Shown one piece after another: positions 1 to 7,640 of a stretch of 16,000 nt of DNA. The translations under genes and the position numbers were made by a program. The notes beneath the pieces are model-generated. The model worked only from the letters and a program-made list of their open reading frames with translations. It was not told the origin of the DNA and searched no databases. Every line of letters begins with the position of its first letter. The stretch's first letter is position 1. The DNA comes from Asterionellopsis glacialis. Its lineage: Eukaryota; Bacillariophyta; Plagiogrammaphyceae; Rhaphoneidales; Asterionellopsidaceae. Location: the NCBI GenBank assembly GCA_014885115.2, contig WKLE02005389.1, forward strand, positions 1 to 16,000. The letters run 5' to 3'.

Positions 1-225
1 CCATTTGAGGCATTAAAAGAAAGTAAAGCCAAGCGACGGGTAAAGAGAGGTGAACGACCAGTTGTAGAAGATAAAATTCTATCGAACAACATTACGGAAA
101 CCAAGGTACTCTTGCAGGCTATGAATATGTGTTGGACACAAGATCCTAAAGAACGAGCCACTGCAAGGCAAGTTGAAAATTATTTGAATGAAGAACTGGA
201 AAAACTCAATATTAAAGAAGAATGA
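1..225 (+). CDS. C-terminal end of a protein kinase-like protein (5' truncated by window edge)
   Basis: Frame 1 is open from the first base to a TGA at 223-225, giving 74 residues with no start in the window. The segment carries a GERP-type motif near residue 17 and, around residues 43-52, a CW-x2-DP-x2-R signature. Cys-Trp, Asp-Pro and an Arg in this arrangement are typical of the last helices of the kinase C-lobe (subdomains X-XI). The same pattern (GE...CWEYDPDQR) occurs in exon 4 of the kinase-like gene at 9531-11596, with almost the same spacing from the GE to the CW. The two are probably paralogues. The Lys/Glu-rich tail ends shortly after the domain, as expected for a C-terminal kinase domain. 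Catalytic residues lie outside the window, so activity cannot be judged. Kinase-fold homology is fairly sure; the exact family is inferred. Confidence 0.72.
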   Translation, partial: PFEALKESKAKRRVKRGERPVVEDKILSNNITETKVLLQAMNMCWTQDPKERATARQVENYLNEELEKLNIKEE

Positions 226-1126
226 TGTCGAGTCAAAATAACAATAGCAAACCTAATAATGCTCACTAGAAAGAATAGATTGAAAGTTTTGTGCTTGTTA
301 CCAACTTTTTTTGTCATGAAGCTATGTTGTCTTTTGTTCATTTAGTAAGATGATATTTTAAATAAATTAGTTTCAAAGTACTTTAAATAGTGTTTGAAAC
401 AACCACTCTGGTCTCTCTAGTAGTCTCTACTCTAGAGAGAGAGGACTATCTTTAAAAAAAGTCAAGGTAGGTCTAGAGAGGGAGGAGGTTAGAGGGAAAT
501 CATTAGCATTGGTAGCTCTACATGTACCAGGTATATTATACTAGAGATATACAGTATGTACGAACCGTATTTTTCGACGTAGTATAGATACTCTACAGCA
601 GGGCCAGAGAGAGAGAGCCTACAAAAGGTCCTGCCTACATCAGGATACTATGTCCTGGGTAGCAAGAAGTACCTGGTATCGATCTCTCAAGCCCGCCTGA
701 TAAGTGTTCCAAAGAAGAAACGAATCTTATCAAGCAAGTCTCATATAAGACAATAAGAGGGATATTATGTTTTATATATATTGGGATACAAGGTACCAGG
801 TATGTCACATTCTTACCAAGGTACTCGTACCTGTACCGGTAGGATTTGAAATCTTCGTAGAAACGTACAAAAGTGATACTGGGCCGTTGGAAAACGTTGA
901 TGATTCTGATTCTGATTCTGATTTTGAGGCTGTCGTGTCAAAACACACATAAAAGGCACTGTCTCCTCTAGTAGAGAGTGATTCTCACCAAGGAATATCT
1001 TGTCACTTGTAAATTACGAGTCTATTCAATTCAACGCGACATAAAGCAACAGGATACAGCATCATAACACATCATTTTATTATACCAATAAACCGTCGAA
1101 AGAGGCAAACAAGGAAGAATTGAATA
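226..1126. other. Gene-free region with many short palindromes
   Basis: No convincing gene was seen. An 8-bp inverted repeat GTTTCAAA/TTTGAAAC lies at 370-377 and 393-400, about 145 bp past the kinase stop. A TCTCTCTAG/CTAGAGAGA inverted repeat lies at 412-420 and 432-440. CTCTA-G-TAGAG is at 966-976. The 61-codon frame at 767-952 is AT-rich at its start and carries a GATTCT triplet repeat near 903-920 that gives an acidic Ser-Asp run. It has no other sign of being a gene. Confidence 0.6.
525..802. repeat. Three copies of the palindrome TACCWGGTA
   Basis: The 9-mer TACC[A/T]GGTA occurs exactly at 525-533, 670-678 and 794-802 within gene-free DNA. Two more exact copies are at 9204-9212 and 12069-12077. 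By a rough base-composition estimate far fewer than one copy would be expected in 16 kb. Whether this is a protein-binding site, a remnant of a small mobile element or a mutational product is not known. Confidence 0.6.
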
Positions 1127-1420
1127 ATGCAAATTAAACACCCAAGTGTACCGTCAATTAATTCGGCAAGTGACTTTGCCAGTTGGGCTACCAACGCATT
1201 CAAAGAGACTACGGAAGCCATGCTTGGCTCTTTTGATATTGTAGATTACAATTCTTCTTCTAGTTCCACAGTGACAGATGAAACACTTGAAGAAATTGGA
1301 TACGCTATCGGTGTTGATGGGATCCTGATTGGTGATGAAGAAGACACTTCTGGTTTATCGATGACAACAACAAGGTCGAGAACAGCATCGCATAAACCGA
1401 ATAAGAATAAAAATGATTAG
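1127..1420 (+). CDS. Hypothetical small protein, 97 aa, possibly truncated
   Basis: I do not recognise this protein. The ATG at 1127 opens a 97-codon frame with ordinary-looking codon choice. It begins with a polar helix-like stretch (SASDFASWATNAFKETTEAM, about residues 14-33), then a Ser-rich run near 43-48, an acidic DEED segment near 72-75 and a basic Ser/Lys-rich end. It lacks a signal peptide, membrane segment or known motif. Just before its stop, frame +3 opens (1365-1541) and encodes a coherent-looking segment (HPRVEAYGMFLPLGATRRIE) ending at TGA 1542-1544. This could mean a frameshift inside a once longer gene, or an unrecognised splice. The frame is followed by about 1.1 kb with no gene. 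It may equally be a chance ORF. Confidence 0.4.
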   Translation: MQIKHPSVPSINSASDFASWATNAFKETTEAMLGSFDIVDYNSSSSSTVTDETLEEIGYAIGVDGILIGDEEDTSGLSMTTTRSRTASHKPNKNKND

Positions 1421-2563
1421 GATCAGAGAACACCCACGAGTTGAAGCATACGGCATGTTTCTCCCTTTGGGCGCTACACGACGAATTGAAATTGATCCTC
1501 GCTTATATTTTGTTGGAATTTCAGCATCATATGCTTGGGTGTGAACGACTAAAAGAATACCCAGTTGCTCTTCAAACGATAAAAAAATGCTGGATTTGGG
1601 AAAAAAAACTTGATTCACGTGATTGAATTGAAGGTACTCATTTTGGGGTTGATAGTGTCGTAGCTGTATAATCTGATACATGTACATGTACAAATCTGAT
1701 GATTGAGGGGGGTCTCCTCTGCAAAGCAAACTATCCTTTCTGAACGGTGGAAGAGGTTCTCCCAGGGTTACTACTTCAAGAAGGATATACACTTGTAATG
1801 ATTCTTTTTTGGATTACAACCTTACATTCTTGATTAAGAACAGCACACGAAAATCCCGTTCCAATTCCAGAACCGCTTTATGAGGAGAAGTAATGCACAA
1901 GAAATGTCATCTTTTGGGTCTATACAAGAAACGTCATTCCAATACAGCCCTTTTTCATGGTATCGTGAGTAGTGGGTATAAAGTCAATGGTTTTGCCAAT
2001 CGTGAAAAACAATACGGAGGAAACTGCGTTTTTTAATTTTTGTCAAGGGGCTTATATTGTGAAATAATAGATGATTGTTGATATTACGCGCATGACGAAG
2101 AGGTCAGGGACATTGTGACCATGAAAGAATGATGACGAACTTCGATCTTGACGTTGACCGGTGCATACACGTAATTCATAAAGTAATGCCCATAATAAAC
2201 CTGATTTTATTCACCATCAGCGAAAGCTGGGCTAAAATACCTCCCCAAAACATACGTGGCCGGCGCCCTGCTCCGAAATTGAAAGCACCAAACAATGGTG
2301 CTCATCATCATAATTGATACGGAGATTATGAACAAAACAACTGTTTGAAAGAATGAAATGCAATTGGAAGCTTTATTATGCATTTCATGTAGTACTCTGC
2401 AAAATTATTGTTGTTGTGCCCATCGGAGTAGTCGAAAGTAAAACCTGTGACGCAACACGTAAACGTAGGATACTCCTGTCACGCTCAGGACATGGCCATA
2501 GTACTTACTCATCCCAGTTGCGTCTGTGTATTTTATTATATATATAAACTCTGTTAGGTATGC
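1421..2563. other. Region without a convincing gene
   Basis: Several open frames of about 60 codons occur on both strands, but none shows a domain, targeting signal or composition that sets it apart. An 8-bp direct repeat AATCTGAT (1670-1677 and 1693-1700) flanks the palindromic run ACATGTACATGT, a small local structure of unknown meaning. The minus strand at about 1930-2035 gives a short hydrophobic open stretch, but it is broken by stops within about 35 codons. Confidence 0.5.
2284..2302. repeat. Perfect 7-bp hairpin
   Basis: AGCACCA (2284-2290) and TGGTGCT (2296-2302) are perfect inverted arms around a 5-nt AACAA loop. It lies in a gene-free stretch; no role can be assigned from sequence. 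Confidence 0.45.
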
Positions 2564-2878
2564 TCATAATATTATCGTGGTCTCATTATCACAGGAAATT
2601 TGAAATTCCCATTTCACTACAGAAAAGAGAGAATTTGCACTTTCACCTAAAATCATAGCTTCGTTTGCATGAACAATGATGGCCTCTCCACCAGGGAGAT
2701 CAATGGATGTCACACCCGTACCAACGGGTACATTGTCTTTGTGGGTGTCATCATTGTAGCCAGCTACCGTGACCTTTCGGTCCGTTAGAGATTCAATAAT
2801 CGAAATCCATGCATTACCTCCGATGCCGAAAGAATCAGAAATATTGTCAAGGTAAGCATATTCTACAATAATTATTAT
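2564..2878 (-). pseudogene. Relic of a retroelement polyprotein (protease-like segment)
   Basis: Reading the minus strand, a frame runs from about 2878 down to a TGA at 2564-2566, with no proper start and stops on both sides. It encodes the run DSFGIGGNAWISIIESLTDR, then motifs VAGYNDD, NVPVGTGV, DLPGGE and GESANSLFSV. From memory, this order (D-S-F-G-I-G-G, VGTG, LGESA.SLFSV) matches the region of diatom Copia-like (CoDi) polyproteins thought to correspond to the retroviral-type aspartic protease and the segment after it. That match is recalled, not searched. Only about 80 residues of the pattern remain and no reverse transcriptase, integrase or LTR was seen nearby, so this is an isolated fragment. 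The canonical protease D-T/S-G triad is not present as such. The Trp/Cys-containing end after the last motif looks diverged. Confidence 0.5.
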
Positions 2879-4170
2879 TTAAATCATCAAATTAATTTGC
2901 ACCCGAATGGTGATTTTGTTATTGTTGAGTGATATTCGCTAATAAACGCAGCATTGGTGATTTTGAATTAAGAAGTAAATTTCAAAATTATTCTCAAAAC
3001 GTAGAATGATACAAATAGGACAAGATAATAAATAGAAACGTAATATGAAGACATACATTTGATTGTTGTGTTATTAGTACTTTCTGCGTGAAGTGTCGGT
3101 TTATATCCCACATTTTATGTAATACAGTATTACATGGATTTGTTGGACCAGGCAACTAAAATCATATTGCATGTTTTCCTTCTCTTTTTTTTTTCGTGAC
3201 ATTATTTGATATGTGGGTGCCGTACTTTCTTGCTATCTACTTAGATTTGTCCTTGAAACAATAATTAAAACCAAAGTAATCGTGTCGATATTAATTGAAC
3301 AAGGAACTGAATGTAAACAGCTATTTTCATTCTATGCCAATTGAAAATTGCTAGCTGCAGTCGATTGGAGGTTATTCTTTAAAGATTGTACTGTATAGTC
3401 GTGAGCGTAGCAAACCTGAAGGTTCAAAAATTATGGTGTACGCAACAATATTTATTGTTTACTGCATCTCTCTGTTGCTTGTCGATTCATTGAAAAAAAA
3501 CATCTCTCTGTTAATGCCGTGTCTCGAAATGAGCTGCGCACGTTTTGGTCTGCGCAAAATGAAGTAAATCTATCGAACGAGCCCAGGTAAAATATCGAAG
3601 TTGTCCATGAATGATGCATCTACGGTGCCCATGGCGAGACATGGCGGAATCTACTCGATATCGCGATGTCAAAAATGCCAATACTTGCATTTCACATTTT
3701 TTGATCGGAAAACAAGAAAAATATCTTTTTTCGCTCCTCTCCTCCCCCCCTTTCTTCTCTTTTTCCCCCCTTTCCGCCTCTTTATATAATCAACTCCACC
3801 AGCACCGTATAAGCCGGTTTGGGGGATTAGGCATACATTTTTTAGTCAGTGGTCCTGGTGTGACCACAAAGTTCAGAGTACCAATACCGTACTCTCTAGA
3901 GAGGACCAGTTAAGGTGACCTCCGTCCTTTCATGTGTATCTTATGATGTATTATTTAGTGTGATGTGCAAAGAATCTCTTCTTCCACTTTTTGTTTGACA
4001 TCGCGGGTTCATAGGTACGTACCGTATGTAACACCAACAATACGACAACCCTATTTTGATGTGTGCATACATCTGAAATTGCAACCTATAACTTCTGATA
4101 GAACAGTTTTCTTTGCTGCATGGATTTTCTTCAATTTAAGTTTTCCTAGGTTCAGTGCCTACACAACAGC
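2879..4170. other. Gene-free AT-rich region upstream of the Dus gene
   Basis: No gene supported. It contains a T run at 3185-3194 and a 12-bp direct repeat CATCTCTCTGTT at 3465-3476 and 3501-3512. A 7-bp direct repeat CTGCGCA is at 3534-3540 and 3550-3556. A 12-bp perfect palindrome CTCTCTAGAGAG is at 3892-3903. Overlapping frames at 3601-3913 run through the pyrimidine tract and look like by-products of it. A 69-codon frame at 3965-4174 overlaps the Dus start codon by 4 bases in another frame; it has no recognisable features. Confidence 0.55.
3723..3790 (+). promoter_or_regulatory. Pyrimidine tract ending in a TATATAA element
   Basis: About 60 bases at 3723-3783 are nearly pure C/T on the plus strand and end directly in TATATAA (3783-3789). 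This could be a core promoter about 380 bp upstream of the Dus start at 4171, which would imply a long 5' UTR. Position and orientation are the only support. Confidence 0.25.
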
Positions 4171-5628
4171 ATGATTTGCACAACATCGGCAAGTAGAGTA
4201 GCTCTAATTTTTACAGCGACATGTTTCTTGTTGGTTCGAACATCAACAGGATTTCTTATTCCAGTAGAGTATGATATCTCACGGCGCTATCTGAGACGGC
4301 GAAGAAGTGGACCTCACAGTGTTAACATTAGTAGCGCGAAAGAGGATATCAGAATCACGGCTAAATCCGACAACGATCAGTTACAAACGTCATCATCATA
4401 CGAATTTCATGTTGCTCCAATGCAATGTTATACAAATGCATCATTGAGATATTTGTATCGACTCTTGTCGCCTGACGCCAAACTTTGGACTGAAATGGAA
4501 AAGATTTCTGATTTGACATGTTTGGGTGCACTAGAACGCCGATTTGGTCCACTATCACGAGGGCACGGTGGACCAGCAAACAATAATGATATTACATTGC
4601 AATTGGGCGGAAATGATGTGACGAAGATGGAAGAATGTGTTAACCAATTGTATGATTTAGGATATCAATTTAATGAAATTAATCTAAATTGTGGATGTCC
4701 AAGTATCGAATCAGGTGGGTCCGCTAATTATGGTGCTAGTCTAATGAAACAACCAGAATTGACAAAATTATTGTTAGAAGCTATTTCCCGAGGATGTAAC
4801 AAGAACAACGGTAACCTCCAGACTGAATTATCTTTGAAATGCCGTATAGCTGTATTTGAAACACCCGATGATATGATTCACCCAATATCAGATACAGATT
4901 ATGCACAATTGCATCATTACGTAACTCAAGCTGAACAAGCTGGTATTTCACATATAGTACTGCATGCAAGACCTGCAATCTTGAGTGGATTGAATCCCGT
5001 AAAAAATCGACAAGTGCCTGTCTTGGATTATAGTATTGTAGAGAGCATTGCTAATGATTTCCCGTCTTTGCGAGTAACCTTAAATGGAGGCATTCAAAGC
5101 TTTTCGCAGTTGGAAGGCTTGAGGGGGGAAACTGACAGTCATTCGTCAGAACCAATTACATCCTTTATGGCAGGACGATGGATGCTTCAACGACCATTAG
5201 ATATAATCCAGGTACAAAATAACTTTCTTTCTCCCATAGAATCATCATCTCCAAGTATAAACCAAGCACGTCGTGCTATTGAACAGTATTTTGATTACAT
5301 CGAACGGAACATGTTCCCACAGTCCAAAAATAGACTTATCAAAACGCCATTAGATGAATTATGTTTGCCTTTATATTTGTTGTCGGAACAGCTTCGAGAA
5401 GATTATGATAATTGCGAAGGAAACGTGCTACTGAGTGAAATGGATATTGAAATGTTATATGAAACAATGAAGGAAGGAATCGAACAAATTGAAGATTCTC
5501 TTCCAAATAAAAAGAAGAAAAAGGCTGCATCGGGAAATGTCAATTTTAAGAAGCTATCAGCATCCTTCAAAGATATTGTAGGGAGAAAAGTTGTAAACAA
5601 GTGGAAAAGAAACAGAGCAGAGCTTTGA
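4171..5628 (+). CDS. dusA: tRNA-dihydrouridine synthase, DusA type, likely plastid-targeted
   Basis: This 485-residue intronless protein should reduce uridines in the D-loop of tRNA using FMN and NAD(P)H. The TIM-barrel motifs appear in order: VAPM at 81-84, TEMEKISD at 107-114, LQLGGN at 143-148, NCGCPS at 173-178 with the expected catalytic Cys176, and HAR at 265-267. They continue with the DusA-type GLNPVKNRQVPVLDY at 273-287, NGGI at 305-308 (phosphate/FMN binding) and GRWMLQRP at 335-342. The N-terminus has a hydrophobic core (10-22) followed by TSTG-FLIP, with Phe28 in the +1 position of a likely cleavage site. This resembles the ASAFAP motif of diatom plastid proteins, and an Arg/Ser-rich stretch without a run of acids follows. 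A basic tail (446-485) extends beyond bacterial DusA. The start at 4171 is chosen because it gives the targeting leader. It converges with the DUF4349 gene, with 130 bp between the two stops. The enzyme family is secure; plastid location is inferred. Confidence 0.93.
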   Translation: MICTTSASRVALIFTATCFLLVRTSTGFLIPVEYDISRRYLRRRRSGPHSVNISSAKEDIRITAKSDNDQLQTSSSYEFHVAPMQCYTNASLRYLYRLLSPDAKLWTEMEKISDLTCLGALERRFGPLSRGHGGPANNNDITLQLGGNDVTKMEECVNQLYDLGYQFNEINLNCGCPSIESGGSANYGASLMKQPELTKLLLEAISRGCNKNNGNLQTELSLKCRIAVFETPDDMIHPISDTDYAQLHHYVTQAEQAGISHIVLHARPAILSGLNPVKNRQVPVLDYSIVESIANDFPSLRVTLNGGIQSFSQLEGLRGETDSHSSEPITSFMAGRWMLQRPLDIIQVQNNFLSPIESSSPSINQARRAIEQYFDYIERNMFPQSKNRLIKTPLDELCLPLYLLSEQLREDYDNCEGNVLLSEMDIEMLYETMKEGIEQIEDSLPNKKKKKAASGNVNFKKLSASFKDIVGRKVVNKWKRNRAEL

Positions 5629-5758
5629 TTATAAAAAAAAGTGTATATAAGGTGTACTTTCGAACTATGTCATAGAACACATAAGTGATAGCTCAAAAGA
5701 GACAGGTTATAGAATATTCGAAGCACTACATACACAAACACACAAACTTATGTTCTCC

Positions 5759-7054
5759 TCAATAAAGACCGGACGTGCCACTGCTAGACGGCTGCTGGTG
5801 GCCCTGATTCTTTTGCTTGGGAAAGAAAAGGACAAAGATGCCACCCAAAATGAGGCAAGGGATGGACCAAACAATCGCATAGACAACCGTATCACCTACA
5901 AATCGCACCAAATAACCAACATGGTGAAATGCAAGATTGAACGATTCTGTAGGATCCCACCATACTTTGTTCTCTAGAGGTTCTTCTTCACTGTGGTCTT
6001 CCTTGATACTTTGTTCTATCCTTACAGATAATGTACTCAACAAAGATTGCTTTTGCAAGTACTTGGCGCGTTCTTTCTGACTTTCATATTGTTGGGTTAA
6101 ACGATTTAATTCACGATTAACTTCCATAACTTCACTGACTGATTTGGTTTGAACAAGCAATGCCTTGAGTGCCTCGCGACTTTTATCTATTGTAGATGCG
6201 CGTGATGATGCATCAATGAATTCATCTGTTACATCTCGACTACTCGTAGATACAGAGACAAGTGTGATATCACTACGAACCATTTCAGTTGTGATTTTAT
6301 CAACTACAGAATGAAATTGATCACTTGATACACGCAACTTCAAGTCAATAGATAATAATTTGTGTTGTTTTCCATACGAATCATATTGGATTTTGTTGGA
6401 CGTTGATGTAACTTGATTTTCTACATATCCTAGACTACCGCCACCATCATGATCACTTTCGACTAACTTTATGATTTGATCCTTTAATTTATGAATTTGA
6501 TCTTTGTCGGGGGTAAATAAACCAATGTGTCCCGTATGTACCAACATTTTTTGAACCATTTGTAATGTTGACTTGTTAGCATGATTGTCAGACTTTGAAG
6601 AATCTTGTAATGATTGTAAAACTGCTTCTCCTGGACTTTGATGTTGCATTCCTCCATCGGATTCTTCTTCCATATCGTCACCAGCTGCTTCTTCCTTCAT
6701 CATTTCAACCTTGGGTGTATCAGGTCTCATTGCCCTTGACATCGTCATCGATGATGATGAGATCGACTGATACTGTGCTTTTGATTTTCTATTTTTTTTA
6801 CTGAGCCCATTATCATTGGACAATGGAAAGTCTGCTACATTATCTTGAGATTGATCCAAGGCAATCACAAAGGCGGAAATACACAAAAGTAATGCAACAA
6901 ACACAACTCTAGCCCGATTGCGACGAAGGAATAACATTTTGTTTTTGTTGACGCGAGAAAAAAAATCTTTGCTCGTTTCGTCAACTGTTGTGCGTTGCTG
7001 ATGATATTTTTTCAATTGTGCTTGTTGTACTAAATCTGCTTTCTTTGCTAACAT
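5759..7054 (-). CDS. DUF4349-domain membrane protein with coiled coil
   Basis: This intronless frame of 431 codons encodes a protein of unknown function with a DUF4349-like region at about 168-350. The region starts with a long helix-forming segment. It then carries the family's IDLKLRV-type strand (236-242), the DVTDEFIDASSR motif (274-285), a Leu/Glu-rich coiled coil (about 292-335) and the closing STLSVRIEQS strand (340-349). A hydrophobic segment at 49-66 and a second one at about 389-411 indicate membrane anchoring; a low-complexity acidic Met/Glu-rich linker (115-140) lies between the first anchor and the domain. Met40 may be the true start. It sits directly before the first hydrophobic segment, making it a signal anchor, and a TATA-like GTATATACA (7063-7071, read on the minus strand) lies only about 8 bp above the first ATG. 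No Met occurs between 1 and 40. Bacterial members are often lipoproteins or membrane proteins; the role in this organism is not known. Confidence 0.82.
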   Translation of the reverse strand: MLAKKADLVQQAQLKKYHQQRTTVDETSKDFFSRVNKNKMLFLRRNRARVVFVALLLCISAFVIALDQSQDNVADFPLSNDNGLSKKNRKSKAQYQSISSSSMTMSRAMRPDTPKVEMMKEEAAGDDMEEESDGGMQHQSPGEAVLQSLQDSSKSDNHANKSTLQMVQKMLVHTGHIGLFTPDKDQIHKLKDQIIKLVESDHDGGGSLGYVENQVTSTSNKIQYDSYGKQHKLLSIDLKLRVSSDQFHSVVDKITTEMVRSDITLVSVSTSSRDVTDEFIDASSRASTIDKSREALKALLVQTKSVSEVMEVNRELNRLTQQYESQKERAKYLQKQSLLSTLSVRIEQSIKEDHSEEEPLENKVWWDPTESFNLAFHHVGYLVRFVGDTVVYAIVWSIPCLILGGIFVLFFPKQKNQGHQQPSSSGTSGLY

Positions 7055-7400
7055 TTAGACTTTGTATATACTGCACTAATCTTGGACAAGCGATTATATC
7101 TCAGACTGAGAGGACCGGAAGAGCAACAAACACTCTTTCCTTTTCGATTGCTAGAGAATGGATGTCAAAAGAACTCAGAACTATGATTTTTTTGAGTCGT
7201 ACTAACCAAAATCTGGACTCTAGAGTCTACCGAAGATACAGCACTGTGTGAGCAAGGGAAAAGCAAGAAGATCACTCCCCAACAATCGTAGAATAGATTC
7301 CATGAAATCAAGATTCCACGAAAACCTTAACCGTTATATTCTACAGTACAGAAGGTCTGTAGAATAGAGTTATTTTTCTTCTCCCACGAATGCCTGAGCA
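7055..7400. other. Gene-free region with palindromes, upstream of the DUF4349 gene
   Basis: This is the likely promoter side of the minus-strand gene. It includes the TATA-like element at 7063-7071, a 12-bp perfect palindrome GACTCTAGAGTC at 7216-7227, and the hairpin at 7337-7366. Two related stretches share GTAGAATAGA (near 7290 and 7360). No coding sequence is supported. Confidence 0.5.
7337..7366. repeat. Perfect 10-bp hairpin
   Basis: TATTCTACAG (7337-7346) and CTGTAGAATA (7357-7366) are perfect inverted arms around a 10-nt loop. The same GTAGAATAGA sequence recurs about 70 bp upstream near 7290. It lies close to the decayed retroelement block, so it may be part of an old element end, but no target-site duplication was identified. 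Confidence 0.5.
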
Positions 7401-7640
7401 AATCGTAGAGTGAGAATTGGAGTCCACAACCCTGAAGATGCCCTCACAGAACTTTTAGCAGCAGACTAGTTGAGTGCCTTCCTAACAGTACTATCATCCT
7501 TACAACTGGTGATGGTGGTATATATTGTATCCATCAATTTCAAATGGGATTTGGTGTACCAAATGAATTTAATGGGAAGATATTCCCTCGGCTTGGAGAT
7601 ATTGATGAGGGTCAGCTTCCACAGTTTTTGCTAGCCAGAT
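7401..7640 (+). pseudogene. Decayed plus-strand coding stretch of unknown origin
   Basis: Two plus-strand reading frames abut and read like one broken protein. The first runs from 7401 to a TAG at 7467-7469 and encodes a segment with RVRIGVHNPEDALTELLAAD. The second, shifted by one base, continues from about 7466 through STIILTTGDGGIYCIHQF and GFGVPNEFNGKIFPRLGDID to about 7640. There it runs into sequence that is the antisense of the gag relic. I do not recognise the product. There is no start codon in context, and the join needs a one-base frameshift. It may be a piece of a host gene or of another mobile element that was cut off by insertion of the gag-bearing element. A chance reading of non-coding DNA cannot be excluded. 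Confidence 0.3.

Noticed and set aside
767..952. 61-codon plus-strand frame with a Ser-Asp repeat
   Set aside because: The start lies in an AT-rich run, the acidic repeat comes from a GATTCT tandem, and the rest overlaps the intergenic palindromes; no family pattern.
1355..1792. 145-codon minus-strand frame
   Set aside because: It is largely antisense to the more protein-like plus-strand frames at 1127-1544 and ends in an odd Cys/Arg/His run; no domain seen.
1930..2035. Minus-strand hydrophobic stretch resembling a protein segment
   Set aside because: Only about 35 codons before a stop, no start context and no partner exon found.
2129..2547. Two plus-strand frames of about 60 codons
   Set aside because: Composition is not gene-like and no motif or targeting signal could be supported.
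3601..3913. Overlapping frames of 62 and 100 codons
   Set aside because: Both read through the C/T-rich tract, which creates Ser/Pro/Leu/Phe low complexity in any frame.
3965..4174. 69-codon frame overlapping the Dus start by four bases
   Set aside because: Different frame from Dus, no conserved pattern; at most an upstream ORF if the leader is long.
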